64,000 nt of DNA from positions 229,959,336-230,023,335 of the forward strand of contig NC_080572.1 of NCBI RefSeq assembly GCF_030247185.1, given 5' to 3'. A program made the position numbers and the translations under genes. A model generated the notes under the pieces. The model did no database searches, was not told the DNA's origin, and worked only from the letters and a program-made list of their open reading frames with translations. Position 1 is the stretch's first letter. Each line of letters begins with the position of its first letter. This document shows positions 36,311 through 48,308 of this stretch, in pieces. Source of the stretch: Malaya genurostris (taxonomy: Eukaryota; Arthropoda; Insecta; Diptera; Culicidae).

Positions 36311-37749
36311 TTAAAGAGTACTTACTACTTACATTTTGTAAGCGGTGTATGTGATCTAATTGCCGAGTAATCTGCGATGCGTAGGAGATGCGCATGGTTT
36401 TGCCTAAGTGGACTTATTCTGGTCTCAGCAAATAAAAATCAATCCGATAAATAATCTGCTTAGTGAAGACATTTAGCCTTCGAATTTTGAGATCTGTATT
36501 GTCATCAGATCGGATAATTTGTTATGTATAGAATCATTTACAGAATATTTCAAACTATTGAAGGAGTAACCTAAATGTGAACCAAGTATGCTGCACTTTA
36601 TTTCGATACAATTTCTCAAAAACAAAAATCTTTCTTTAAGAATGCCTCGGTAAATCAATATTTCCTGATCGAAATTAAATTACGCTAAAATTTTATTGAC
36701 AAGAACATTTTTAGAAAATCGACGAAAATCTAAAACTTTTTAGAAGCGAGTTACCGTCAATTGTGATACTTACAAAATGTGGTCACCATTTCGAAACTTT
36801 TTCCACCTGATCAAATTTGAATGGAGGAACATAACTGTGGTTGTCATATTTGTTACTTCGGACTTAACTACAAGAGCAATAACAATTGAAGGCAGCTTCT
36901 GAAACTCAGAAACGTTTTGTTCTTTTTTTTCAATTCCAAATTTATGCTCATGTTTATATGCCTACTAGAAAAATGGCAAAAAGAACTTTGACGTAACATA
37001 ATTTTGACAACATGATATAAAACTTAGCGAATCTACCGTACCAATAGATAGGACAGAAAGATAGAAAAATTAATCATATCAATGAAAGCAGTACTTTATT
37101 TTGAGGGAATTTAAATGAAAAATAAAAATAAAAGTTTTTATGTCAAAATTATATATCGGAATATTGGATTCATGTTTTGGCTGATTGTTCCAAGAAAACT
37201 CGTTGTTTAATCCGTGCAAAATTTATTTTATTTGTTCATTGTCTAAAAGCAAATGAAACTAAAGAACAATTTTAGACGAAGTTGAAAGGCGCCTGGTTCA
37301 TAGCAAACCAAATTCTTAGCCATTTGTACGATTGTAACATAGGAGTAAATATATCTTATGTGGGTGCATAAGTGAATAAGGGCATATGGGTAAGAATGAA
37401 AATCGATCGATATTCACCATCAGAAATAAAAACGTAATCAATTCAATACCTATTCAATGGATCTATCTTCTGAGAAATGTCTAAACGCAGTCCAGGATAG
37501 TTGAAAAGGTGGAGCAACTTCAGTGATCGGAAAACGTTTACAAGTTCGATTTCTGTTTCTGAAGAGAACCTTTTCTTGCTGATTACTTTACGTTACAACG
37601 AATAAAATCAAATGAATCTCAAGGAGTCGTTGGTTTTACTGCGGCCCTTCAGATTTTTTGTAAGTCCGACAACCGAAAATCGGGTAGTCATCAAAGTAGT
37701 CCTAGTTTTATTTAGTTCAAAATTGATGTCGTTTTTGCATGATAAATCT
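36311..37749. other. AT-rich intergenic, nothing recognised
   Basis: No gene, RNA or repeat end was recognised. Confidence 0.45.
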
Positions 37750-37935
37750 GGACTTAAACAAGGGTAGTTTCTTCACTTAGCAACGAGACTGTAATATAAG
37801 GATCATTGTTCGAAACTAAGTCGAACTTCAGTTCAACGCCGTTGAAACTAGAATCGGAACTGGCTTGAAACAAACGGTTTGACAGCAGTCCGTATGAAAA
37901 ATAGGTTAGGTTTGCCATCAAACGAAAACGACATT
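37750..37935 (+). repeat. Repeat pair R, copy 1
   Basis: It resembles 57597-57775: GGGTAGTTTC, CACTTAGCAACG, GTTCGAAACT, TTCAGTTCAACG, TTTGACAGCAGT and GGTTTGCCATCAAACGAAAACG-type blocks occur in the same order in both. Class unknown. Confidence 0.65.
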
Positions 37936-38397
37936 TTCAAAATGAAACAAATAAGGAAATTCGATAAGTTACTTTTTAATTTTCAGTTAGTGGATTAAGT
38001 AGAATTTATTCACAAAACAAGTGTAATTGTGACAATTTAATATGTTTTTACTGCAAGGAAGCTGATATGCTAACGATTTAATGAATAAGCCATAATAATT
38101 AATTTTCTACTTGAAAACAATCAGTTATGCCGAGAAATATTCTTCTAAACTGTACTTACAGCTTATTTTTTCGTGCAGGGTATATCGAGAAATATTCCAT
38201 ATATTTGGAATTGTTTGGTTCAGTGTACTGATTGGGAAAACTGTCATATGAGCATTAAAAAAATTGTAGTGTATTAGTAACCTTTTTTGCCACCGCACTT
38301 TACACTTCACGAGGGACATGTGAATCGCAGGAGTGATCCATATTGATATATAGTATATTTGTTGAAAACTTTAATAGCCCTATCATATGGCGTTATT

Positions 38398-38536
38398 CAT
38401 TGAGAAACACTGGTGGCGTGAATTGCTCTGGTTTTGCACTTTCGAGCAGAAATGGCAATGAAAAACCGTCAATATATTGCATTTCTGCTCGAAAGTGCAA
38501 AATCAGAGCAATCCACGCCACCTGTGCTTTTCAATG
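38398..38536. repeat. Near-perfect 62-bp hairpin (pre-miRNA-like)
   Basis: The left arm 38398-38460 (with GGCGTGAATTGCTCTGGTTT and GCACTTTCGAGCAGAAAT) is repeated inverted at 38474-38536 with about five mismatches and a one-base gap. The loop is about 13-20 bases. The fold is stable enough to resemble a miRNA or hairpin-siRNA precursor, or a small foldback MITE. Transcription is unknown. Confidence 0.75.
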
Positions 38537-38810
38537 AAAAATGGCAATAGATTATCATTGATTGCTAGCAATTCGGAAGGTTGCCAAGAATCTTCAGAGT
38601 TCCAGAGCTTACGCGATTTGATTGCAGAGCGGACAAAACAAACTATTAGAAATATAGAAACTAGGGTAAAATCAATACCGAACAGGATATCCGTACTTTA
38701 AAGAACCAGATACTTCCTCGTGTTTTGGCCAGCGATGTAAGATCTAGGGAAATCTCCGTAGATTTAGGGATCCGAATATTTCCTACCAACAACTTACAGT
38801 ACGATACGTT

Positions 38811-39054
38811 CAGTCACGTACCTAGAGGGAGAGCCCGAGGGGCCCTGACCCCTCCCGAAATCAAAAACAGATATATAATTCTTTAGAAGGTCTCAGACAT
38901 GTGTTACAGAAATAACAAGACTGTAAACGTAAAAAATGTAATACAATAACAGTTCTAGTGGAAAACTTTAACGTGTCTGTTAAAACACACTCCAGTAGCA
39001 TTATTTTATTATCTTTGGGCCCCTCCCGAAACGAAATCCTGGGTACGGGCCTGG
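38811..39054 (+). mobile_element. Short hAT-type MITE (family h2), intact ends
   Basis: A 244-bp element starting CAGTCACGTACCTAGAGG and ending GGGTACGGGCCTG, flanked by a perfect 8-bp target duplication, GATACGTT (38803-38810 and 39055-39062). The ends are imperfect inverted repeats (CAGTCACGTACCTAG against CAGGCCCGTACCCAG). Non-coding. A diverged relative lies at 2977-3253 and a fragment with GGCCCCTCCCGAAATCAGAA near 46770. Confidence 0.85.
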
Positions 39055-39062
39055 ATACGTTA

Positions 39063-39491
39063 CAACTATATTCTCATAAATTGTCACACACATAAAAATT
39101 TGAGAGTTGTTATTAGTTGTCACAGTGTTTTGATCGAGACCGACTTTTTTGCGTCATTTTTTGCATTTTTATCAATACTACTTCTACCTAAAGCGTATAG
39201 AAAAATTAGTTGTGACTCAACATGAAGTTATGATAATGAAAAATTTAACATAGTTAGAAATGATCGCTCAGTATCGATTTCAATACCTTCGTGGATCGAC
39301 TATACTATCAAAGATTGTTATTTCGAAAAAAAGAGTTGCTGTAACGAACACCAAACGTGATGACTCATTGACTGATTATTCTGCTTGACAGCTCGCTTCA
39401 AAATAAGCGTAATCTGGTGAATGATTAATAACAATAACCACTCTATCCCTCTAATCGTAGACTTAAAACGGCATCTACACCAAAATAGTTT

Positions 39492-39522
<31 letters not shown>

Positions 39523-40079
39523 ACCAATTCAACTAACTGTTCTAAAATACCACATGGAAAGCTAGCTCGTTCTAACAACTTGAAGATTTCCCAAAAATAG
39601 TCTTCTTGGCAGTAACGTGCGCCGGTAGCAGCCGATCTATTTAGTGGTAGCTGCAACTAGCGTACCCGACTGGAACGTGATTACAAAATCAGAATCTACG
39701 TTAGACAGCTCTTCTGTTTGGAAACTGGAACCGCCACGATTTTGAAACAACAGAAATAAAGACGATTTTTTGGAACTTTCGACATTGATTTTTAAACAGC
39801 AGAAACAATGGTTAATATCTTGTCAATACGTTCAAATTATTGATGATTGCAAGTTCGTTGAATTTGCTGTACTTTAAGGATAATTGAAATACAAGGGGAG
39901 GGGGAAGAAACCTGACTCATTTATTTCAGCAATTTTCCAATTTTCGTCCAAAAAATAAATTTCCGAGAGGGGTGCAAAACCTTTGGGAGTGCTGAATTTT
40001 TATTGATGAATCATGTTTCGGTCGGGCGAATAATTTCCATGGGAAAACAATTGAAACAATTGCGTTAGAAAACCGATAC
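39063..40079. other. Intergenic with a CT microsatellite
   Basis: Unique AT-rich sequence; a (CT)14-15 run at 39490-39519. Nothing coding recognised. Confidence 0.5.
39490..39519. repeat. (CT)n microsatellite
   Basis: About 14 uninterrupted CT units. Confidence 0.95.
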
Positions 40080-40319
40080 CATAACCGTTGGCGATCCAGT
40101 GAATCTCCCTAGACCACTTTGGAGCACTCGTGTTCGCTTTAGTCCATTGTCGAGTACTCATTCTGTTCTCTGCCATGTATTAATGGATTCAGGTTTCACC
40201 AACAGTTATTAATCGAAGCCAAAAGTCCACCCGATTTCGCTCAAAGCACGCTTCCGATGTGTGCTCGCGTTTATGTTTTTGGTCAGGAGTCAGTATACAC
40301 TTTGGCATCTGCGGCATTC
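40080..40319 (-). pseudogene. Mariner transposase fragment, central part
   Basis: The minus strand reads PKCILTPDQKHKREHTSEAC, FERNRVDFWLRLITVGET, a stop, then MAENRMSTRQWTKANTSAPK and WSREIHW. This follows the standard order of a mariner transposase: the LT.DQK block, the (V/I)T.DET motif and the .QSxQW..... APK block. The first catalytic aspartate position is Gly (TVGET), and stops follow it. No inverted repeats were found around it, so only a fragment remains. Confidence 0.75.
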
Positions 40320-41117
40320 CACCCTGTATTCATCCTAATGCCTACGCTGGCTCGTGTACCTTCACATTTCGATCGGTATTCATGTATCTTTTTTTTGATA
40401 TTGATTTTGATTGGGAAATTTTTGTTTTGATATTGATTTTGATTTGGAAAATTTCTGTAAATTGACGTCTCGATGAATGCACTTTAAAGGGGCGTCTAAA
40501 TTCACTATAGTTTACAACCCAAAACATGTAACAATAAAACATCTGATTGACTTCACAGCTAAATTGGCTGAATTTGACATCGAAATTGATGCTAAATTAA
40601 ATTTTTATGTTTACAAATGATCGCTTTTAATAAACCACGAATTAATCTGAAATTTTAATCAAGCAAGAAGACTCGCACTGACAACATCAACGAGAGCACT
40701 TTTGTATAAAGTGTGCAAGCATCATGAGAACGCGTGATTATTTTCTTTCACCTCTAGCACTGGATCACACCAAATTGGTAGATAAGAGCTCTCAAATTTT
40801 CTTAGTTAGACGTAGATATTTTCACCGAAATGTACGCATAAGAGAAGCTTGGGGCACGCATATTCAGCAAAAATACAATTTATAGTTCATATTCATAATC
40901 ATATATTTTTCCATGCTTTCCAGTTTCATAGCTAGATCAGTCTGTAAATTTAAAAACTAAATCTTAGAAGTGTTCGCTCACCAGCACGCGCCAGTGGTCA
41001 CTTGTGTGTATTTAGGCGAGAGCGCGTGAGAGCGACTCATGCGAAGAGAATGTGGTTCACTCGCGCCAGTTTTTTAACAACAAACACACACAATAAAAGT
41101 CTGTATATTCTGTATTG
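40320..41117. other. Intergenic, nothing recognised
   Basis: Includes a short duplicated TTTTGATATTGATTTTGATT tract near 40395-40455. No gene supported. Confidence 0.4.
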
Positions 41118-41745
41118 CACTAACTTTTCTCGGAGATGGCGATTTTTGCAAACTAATATTAAAATGAAAGGTCCTGTGGTCCCATACAGAACTTCCGAGA
41201 ATTCGACTTCGGTCCCATACAGAACTTTCGAGAATTCGACTAGTTGTGGGGAAATAAGTGCAAAAAATTATAAAAATAAGTGCACCACTTTTCTCGGAAA
41301 TGGCTGAACCTATTTTCACAAACTTGGATTCAATTGAAAGGTCTTGTGGTCCCATAAAAAAATCTTGAATAATTTTAAGATCTGACTTCCGGTTGTGGAA
41401 TTATGGGGTAAAATGAACAAAAAAAAATGAAAATATCTGTACACTAACTTTTTCGGCTGAACCGATTTTCACAAAATTAGATTCAAATGAAAGGTCTTAT
41501 GATCCCTTACAAAATTCCTGAATTTCCTCTTGATCCGACTTCTGGTTTCGGAAGGTAAAAATTCCTATTTCTAATCACTTATTCACTTTTTCAGAGATGG
41601 CGTGAACGATTTTTACAAACTTAGGTGAAAACATGAATTATGATCCCATGCATAACTTCTGATTTTCATTCGGATCTGACTTCTGGTTTCGGAATAATAA
41701 GGTGATGAGTATCCAAAAGTTCAAACCGTCTTATGAAGCGCACCG
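41118..41745 (-). repeat. Dispersed repeat family A, copy 7 (partial, reverse)
   Basis: Several modules of about 130-150 bases, each with CACTAACTTTTCTCGGAGAT-type, AAATGAAAGGTC and GACTTCCGGTT motifs, are in tandem. Both outer ends of the family are missing. Confidence 0.7.
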
Positions 41746-43160
41746 GTAAGTACATACAGTGGTACGGATAAAGAAAACACAACACCGCCTGAATGAACGA
41801 AACATGCTGTGTTCGAACACCGCAATTTCGTACGCGCGGAAAAGAAAACGAAAACCAACACCGAAGCTCGATTCAGAAAACACATGAGCCCAAGTTCTCT
41901 ACCGTTTTGAAGAAAACAGAATCACGACACAGACACGAATGTGGTGTATGCTGTGATCAAAATTGATAAAAAAAAAACTACAAGGATCAGCCCCATGACC
42001 GTTTATGTTTTATGACCGACGAAATTACACCATTATCTCAAATATATGCAATTATATCTTTGTACATACTTGCGATTTCGATAATTAAGCTTGTTTTCGC
42101 CAAGCTTGTGTTCAAGTTTTTTATGCAAGCAGTTTTTTAGCGTTAAGTTCCTCTACCATTCTGCGATTTCGGTTGAAGCGATAAACTATTTCTCATTATC
42201 AATCGAGTTCATCTAATATAAATTAGAAATTAATCTTAAGCACTCAAAATTTATCCAGAGGTAGTTGTCAATTTCTCATGGGGAAACGAAATAACATGGA
42301 ATTCCGAGCTTGCATGATACAAGATCAGAGTATACCAATTAAAGGCTTAGGCCAGTGTGTTTTAGGGCGTTTTAAAGGGCTATTTTCACGCATCGAATCT
42401 GATTTTCTCAGAAACGGTGACGAATATAAAAAAACCCAACTGACAATCTCTTAGAAATTTAGTTTAGATTATTCTGTGAAAATATCAGAATGATTGTTTG
42501 ACTTTAGCGGTCGGGAAAGTCTTTTTTCTGAAGGAAGAGTTGCATAACTGAAAACGGCAACTTTCAACTTGTTCATTGAATATCTCGCCTTCAAAAGCAT
42601 GGATCAAAAATCTATCCTAACAATGTCTAGATAATTTAGTTTAGATGCGATTAGTGCATAAAAACATATATGTTATCGCGATAAAAATTAAGTGAATGTT
42701 ATTTTTGTAATGGTAAGTACGTTTCTATGGCAGCACCATTTTTTTCTGCTCTTGTATCCTGGTAACGTAACGAAACATGAGAGAGAAATAAAATCGGTTC
42801 ATCAAGGCTGCCAAACAAGCGGTAGCTTTATTGGATTTTATGTGATGTAATCAAACTTGTAACCGAAAATATCAAAACTTTCTTGGCCACCCGGCCACAT
42901 CGAGAGTCACTTTACACATTTAAGAGAGAGCATGAAGAGAAATGTAACACGTACAGCGAGCGACACGGTTTTACGCTAACAACTGGCATCAGCCCTTAAA
43001 GCTTCAAATCGTTTTATGGCACGTTTTTGTCTTGCTGTCTAGCAACAACCTACCTTTAGCATGCTAGGAGTAGGACTGAAACGTTAGCTTTAATTTCGCT
43101 TCTATTTCTAGATTCGCGTGCTGGTTTATGCAACTGATTAAAAAATAATACCATTTTTAG
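41746..43160. other. Intergenic, nothing recognised
   Basis: Unique sequence without supported features, upstream of the candidate promoter. Confidence 0.45.
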
Positions 43161-43171
43161 CTCGAATTTCA

Positions 43172-43260
43172 TATATAAAAGTAACATAGGTGCAGGATTT
43201 CGCTTGGTTCGTTTGTTTTCGAATAACTGGTTTAATCGAAATAAAGCATGAGAGGTAAGT
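43172..43260 (+). promoter_or_regulatory. Candidate TATA promoter, micro-exon and splice donor
   Basis: TATATAAA (43172-43179) is followed about 70 bases later by AAAGCATGAGAG, where the ATG (43248-43250) is followed after four bases by a perfect donor GTAAGT (43255-43260). A TATA box with a tiny ATG-bearing first exon is a common design of insect secreted and cuticle-protein genes (general knowledge). An acceptor-like TTGGTTTTTAG at 43332-43342 would lead to only about 20 more codons before a stop, so the rest of the gene is missing, lies elsewhere or the site is chance. Confidence 0.3.
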
Positions 43261-43479
43261 CAAACAACTGGAATTAAAACAAAGATTTTTTTCTCTAATT
43301 ATTATTTGGAATGAAATAATTTTTTATTGAATTGGTTTTTAGAGGGTATTGAAAATAAAACAAATTACTTAAAACTAGCCAGTAAATTCTTCCAGCATGT
43401 AGATCTTATTAGCTTATAACCAAACAAACTAACCGAGACTGAACCGGTCGAACATCGATTCAAATAAATATCTTAACAT

Positions 43480-43785
43480 CCTACAGAATGAGTTTGAATT
43501 TTATCCGGATCCGACTACCAGGATAATGTGAGATAAAAATATCCTTCATATAGTTGACGACACAAAAAGCTACGAATTTTCGAAGCAGATTGTAAAACTA
43601 TACGAACTTGTAGGTCTGGCTTTTTAATTGCCTAAAAAACTTACTGCAATTGCGGCAGTCTCGCGATTCTGGTTTCGGAATCAGTTATTCAAAATGTCTA
43701 ATATGAAAGTTGCATCGATTTCTCGTGAAATGTTAATGAGAAAGGTTTCATAACTGCACTAGGTTGATTAAAATAGGTTTTTGTA
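43480..43785 (-). repeat. Dispersed repeat family A, copy 8 (remnant, reverse)
   Basis: It has TTTTATCCGGATCCGACTA, TTCTGGTTTCGGAAT and the end GAGAAAGGTTTCATAACTGC ACTAGGTTGATTAAAATAGG. Heavily diverged. Confidence 0.6.
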
Positions 43786-43975
43786 TGTTGATTTCGGTCG
43801 GGACTCAATGCTAGACGAAACAACAAACCGCAGGCGAATATTGTCAAAAACTGGCCTTTCGAGAAATCGACCAAAAAGGTGAGTTAGCAAAATAATTCGT
43901 GAATGGTGGAGTTCCAGAATAATCCGATGTCATATTGTGGTATTAAATTGTGATACTTTGTTTCAATCGGGACAG

Positions 43976-44256
43976 TTATGGCGAACCGCCGATGCGCACT
44001 GCTTTCCACTGCATCAGTTCGTTGATCGTTTCTGGATACTCTCCTGCAGGATAGCCGGTGTGTTCAATGAACATTCCTTCGGTGCGGTCGAGCTCGAATT
44101 CGAAAACATGGCCGTTTGCGTCGCAAGGTCAAAAACCTGTACGTAATCTGCTTGGAACATCGAACTTAGGGCAACGTGATGCCCATCACTATTTATAGTG
44201 AACGCATGTTTCCCTGAAGAGCGGTGAGAGTTTGGAATGCTCGGGAAAGTTGTCAC
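43976..44256 (-). pseudogene. Possible decayed coding segment, two joined frames
   Basis: On the minus strand one frame reads FTINSDGHHVALSSMFQA and DYVQVFDLAT. A one-base shift later gives DANGHVFEFELDRTEGMFIE, HTGYPAGEYPETINELMQ and WKAVRIGGSP before a stop. Both parts look protein-like, and the first resembles a beta-propeller blade. I do not recognise the family. A frameshift (mutation or assembly error) would explain the switch. The assignment is weak. Confidence 0.3.
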
Positions 44257-46734
44257 CGCGTGTCACAACTTGCGAAGCGAATTTAGCATTTTATGAGTTC
44301 ATTACCTGACTGATTTTCTATACTTTGGTACCCAACTATTCCTATATACTGACGGTGACTGTATAGTGCAACTAATCTCGGGTTTCTTGCCAGCAGATGT
44401 TCTAAGAAGAAAAATGGCAAACGGAAAGCAGCCGACAGCCAGCAACTCAGTACTGGATAATTCATGGGGCGCACCGTTTGGATGTCGTCAGTGATTTTAT
44501 GGCCATGTGTTGTAAGGAATTACCATGCAGGAAATAAGGAAATATCATTGCAAAACGGAAAAGATACTACTCGGTGATGGGAAATGAGAAATTTGTACCT
44601 GTCACATCTAATAAGGAATGCAAAAGATGGTTTATAATCAGAATGGAGCTTAAGTTTTCTCTGCAATCTTTTTGCACTTTTTCTTTATTATCAAAATCAT
44701 GTCATTTTCATCCGGTGAAATGTAGCGATGAAAACTATCGGTTATATGCATAAGACGACGTATTTCAAAGAACACGATTTCCATGAATTAGATTTCTGAA
44801 ACTTTTTTGACCTCATGCAAGATGTTCTGTTCCACGACCGGGAAATGACACTTTCTACAGAAGCAACTGCCACTGCCACAACACGTTCTTCGAGGGAAGG
44901 TAATGTGATACCCTCATCATCACGAATGTAAATGAATCGGAAATATTGAACTTTCAATCACTTTTCAGCACTCATGCTTGACGATGATAGAGCTCTCGTG
45001 ATTGAAAAGACACGAGAGGTAATTTGTCAGAATTTTAACCCGTTTGCGCGTATGTACATGCACCAGACGTCAGAAGCGGAAACCAGTTGTCATCAGTCAT
45101 AATAGCTTGGATTTTCCCGGTTAACCTCGGCCCCCGAGGCCTATCTCTAGCTGTCAGTTTTACTTTCCCCATGAACGGAACCATGCGCTTTAACCCTTTT
45201 CCTTGGCCGGGATCATTCGCCCCGGGTGAGAGCAATTCCAGCTAACGGGGAAACAAAGAAGGACCTCTCGCGAGACCTCATTACACTTCACACTTCAGTC
45301 AGCGGATTTCTGGAAGCCGCTATGCTGAATCATGTACGAGTTTAGGGAGCAATTAAAGTTTTATTTATGGCCTTTTAGGTGATGGAAATGCTCGGCGCGT
45401 TCGAGTGTCACAGGAACTAAAATTAGACTTAGCCAAGAGTTTGGTTTGGTGCTTTGGTGTTGGTTTCCTGGAACGTGGCAGATCAATGCTTGCCTCGTCG
45501 TACCAACGGGAATCGAAAGTTAAAACATTTTTTAGGAACGAGACATAGCAACTGACTGTTTGGGCGCAACAATAATAGATCACCTTGAATCTCGCATCTC
45601 CTTGGAAGAATGCACCGTCGGCAACCAAGCAAAACACCGAAAAAATGCATTCAGTTTCATCCAATTCTTGCGCCGACTGTGAAGGCCAACTTGGAGATAA
45701 ATCTATACACTTTTAGATTTTCCCGGGAAAATGTGGCAACCAAAAAGAAAATCATTCCTGCCACCGGAGTTGATAGTCGAAACAAAAATCCCCCGGGTCT
45801 ACCGACCATGGAGGCCACGGTTTTTCGAGACTGCAGACAGATGGCGCATTCTTTCTTCAACTGCAACGGTTGCCAGAACTGAATCACGCCCCACTAAGTT
45901 GATATAAAAAATCACGACTCGCTGTAGCTCGAGTGCTGCTCTAATGATGCGAATCATGTCTAGAAATTCATAGACGGCAAAAAACTGTGCATCCGCACAT
46001 GGAACCTTCCAGAACCTGGTAGCAACGTTTGGATTATATTCTAACAAAAATCCCATCCGAGTGGCGCGCGCACAAAGGCGCGTTTTGCGCAGACGAACCA
46101 AATATTCGGGACGAATTTTTAAAGTAGCCCAAGTGATTTCCACTCTCCACAATAGATCACATATCATAGCTCTTGAATGTTTGTTTTTGTCTTCTTGAGA
46201 AGACAGAGGATTTTGTCGCGTGCCAAGCAGATGACGGCTCTTATGCTGCTGGTGTTTTTGAGAATGCCAAGTTGGCTTAACATTGGCTTGGGGAACTTTT
46301 CTCGTATCGAGTGGTTTTCTCTGGAATACTATGTCTGCCCTGTTTGGTTGGAAATAAACGACTTAGACGTTTACAGTTAATGGTGATTGAGACGGAGCTC
46401 TTGGTTCACTGATTAGCGTTTTTGTTCACTTATGTAAAAGAACCGAAATTCTACAGCAACGAGAAATATTAAAATGTCGAAGAATATATGATAATATTCA
46501 ATGGAATAAAAAATGTTGAGGACTTTCTTGAACGGGAGAAGACTAAAGCAACGTTCAGAAAACACGGTAAAAAGATGTTCCGAGCAAATGTTCAAGAATA
46601 CCCCTATTGTGCTCTTGCGATAAGCTGAGGTTAAACTTACCAAAAAGGGAGTTCATATCATTCAAAACACGATCGGGCGACATTTACAATTTTCTCTCTG
46701 GCTCGGTTACGGACAAACATTTTTATTTTTAAAC
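44257..46734. other. GC-richer intergenic block, no gene recognised
   Basis: From about 43930 to 46400 the GC content is higher than in the flanks and frames of 60-120 codons are open on both strands, notably a minus-strand frame at 45799-46167. None has a recognisable domain. An imperfect palindrome CCTCGGCCCCCGAGG is at 45125-45139. Candidate regulatory region or unrecognised exons. Confidence 0.35.
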
Positions 46735-46995
46735 GGAATCGGGTCGGGTCAGTCAAGACCCGAGTTACACTGGCCCCTCCCGAAATCAGAAACAGAAGCT
46801 TGAGAAATATTGAAGGGCTATTGATCCTGAAGATTACCCCGTGAGTTGCGTGATGGTCAAAACTCCACTGCCGATAAAGCACGCAGCGGCAGGCTCTTCG
46901 AAGCTGAACAAAGTCAAAACCACATAAAATGGAAAATGAAACTTTGGTAAAATTAATGACAATAATAGCAATACATAAAATACATAAAATAGTAG

Positions 46996-47240
46996 TTTAA
47001 TTTTCTTCGCGTGTCGCCTTCGGCTCATCAGTGCTTAAAGCAGTTCAAATTGAACCGCCATCTCCGCCTAACAGTTCAATTTGAACCGCTAAGCAGACGC
47101 AAAATCCACACTATTTATGTGACCCTTTAGGGATATGACACTAGGTGCCATATCCTATCTGACGTCTCGGACGAAAACGAGTGACGACTGACTACTGACC
47201 GCCGCAGAATTTGAACATTTAGGGGTTTTTGGTTTGTACG
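46996..47240. repeat. Hairpin module related to the 10 kb foldback element, copy 3
   Basis: It shares CTCATCAGTGC and GCAGTTCAAATTGAAC with the foldback element at 10073-10454, then has a second inverted CAGTTCAATTTGAAC and AGCAGACGC. CATTTAGGGGTT near 47217 matches the outer arm of that element, so this is probably a partial or rearranged copy. Confidence 0.6.
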
Positions 47241-47350
47241 TAAAGTACATATTTAGTTTCGATTTCTAGTTTAGTTTTTGAAGCTATATACATTACGAAG
47301 TTTTTTGAGACCTATCTGAGTCAACACCTGAGTAAAGATACTGCGGGAAA

Positions 47351-47503
47351 TTTTTTTTTGTTCCGATTCTAGAAGTTTTAACCTTGAGGTCATTCGCCTT
47401 TCCGGGCTAGACTGACTTTCTGACCCTACGTGCGGGGTTGGGAACCGAACCCGGCGGGTTGCGTGAAAGGCATCGACTTACCCATCACGCTTTACCCGTC
47501 CCC
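47351..47503 (-). mobile_element. tRNA-derived SINE (Feilai-like), copy 2
   Basis: Read on the minus strand: GGGTAAAGCGTGATGGGTAA (A box), GGGTTCGGTTCCC (B box), AGGCGAATGACCTCAAGG (body) and a poly-A tail (poly-T 47351-47359 on the plus strand). It matches the copy at 13084-13234 throughout. No clear target duplication was found. Confidence 0.82.
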
Positions 47504-47629
47504 AATTTGGAAAAATGTTCCATTTGACGAAGCGTTTCACACGATATTATCGCGTTTTTTTAGTTAAAAAAGTTAGAAAGCGTTATATATGATAATTTTC
47601 TTGAATTGAGGGTTACAAATCATATGAGT

Positions 47630-47663
47630 TCATTCAGTAATAGCCGTTCAACCGAGAAGGTTG
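47630..47663 (+). promoter_or_regulatory. Internal Pol II promoter: initiator plus DPE
   Basis: TCATTC spans the insertion junction and fits the insect initiator TCA(G/T)T(C/T), with A+1 at 47632. At exactly +28 to +32 (47659-47663) is GGTTG, which fits the downstream promoter element RGWYV. Drosophila I factor and jockey start transcription at their own first base by this arrangement, so the copy probably carries its own promoter. Confidence 0.6.
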
Positions 47664-47869
47664 TGTATAGAAGCGTACAGTTTAATAACGCTGGTTAGTT
47701 TACACGCGTTGAATACGACAACGGTTGAACTACAGGTAGATACCTGTTGGCAGCAGCCGTTAAAACGTAAAATCGTGCTGCATAAGAGAGCCCTAGTGCT
47801 GGTGAAGGAAACAACAAAGGGCGTTTCCCGAGCTCTACCCAGGCCACAATATACAGCCACAAGTGCTGA

Positions 47870-47990
47870 GCAGGAGAGTGCAAAGGCACATTGAAGAAGA
47901 AGAGTGCAAAGGCACACAGAAGCAGGAGAGTGCAAAAGCACACCGGTGCGAAGGCACTTCGGTGCAGAAGCATATCGGTGCGGAGCACAA
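47870..47990 (+). repeat. Degenerate short tandem repeats in the I-element 5' UTR
   Basis: Units based on GAGTGCAAAGGCACA recur about six times, drifting to CGGTGCGAAGGCAC. The role is unknown. Confidence 0.7.
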
Positions 47991-48308
47991 GGAAGAAGGA
48001 GACAAGACAACTCGGTCTTTCCACTGCCATACAACACGCAGGTATACACCGGTGACCTGCGCTGGTTGCAGCTGGCGAAGACAAAAGTAAATCGGAAATC
48101 GAGTGGTGCTGGATGTCAGGTAGCAGTAGCATCACATCCAACAATCAGCATCCAACAAGAACATCTAGAGCAACGAGGATCTACACGGCAGTGCAACGGA
48201 GATAGACAACAATTTCAAGGTAGAAGTTTTTTCTTTTCCTTTTGATTGAGTACTGTGTAGTGTTGGTTTCAAATTTTATTTTAAAGTTTAGTTAAAAATT
48301 TTAATGTA

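Noticed and set aside
41756..41990. Possible hAT start CAGTGGTACGGATAAAG
   Set aside because: No partner end or target duplication was found.
45799..46167. 122-codon minus-strand frame
   Set aside because: No recognisable domain, no promoter or splice context; several chance frames overlap in the same GC-richer block.
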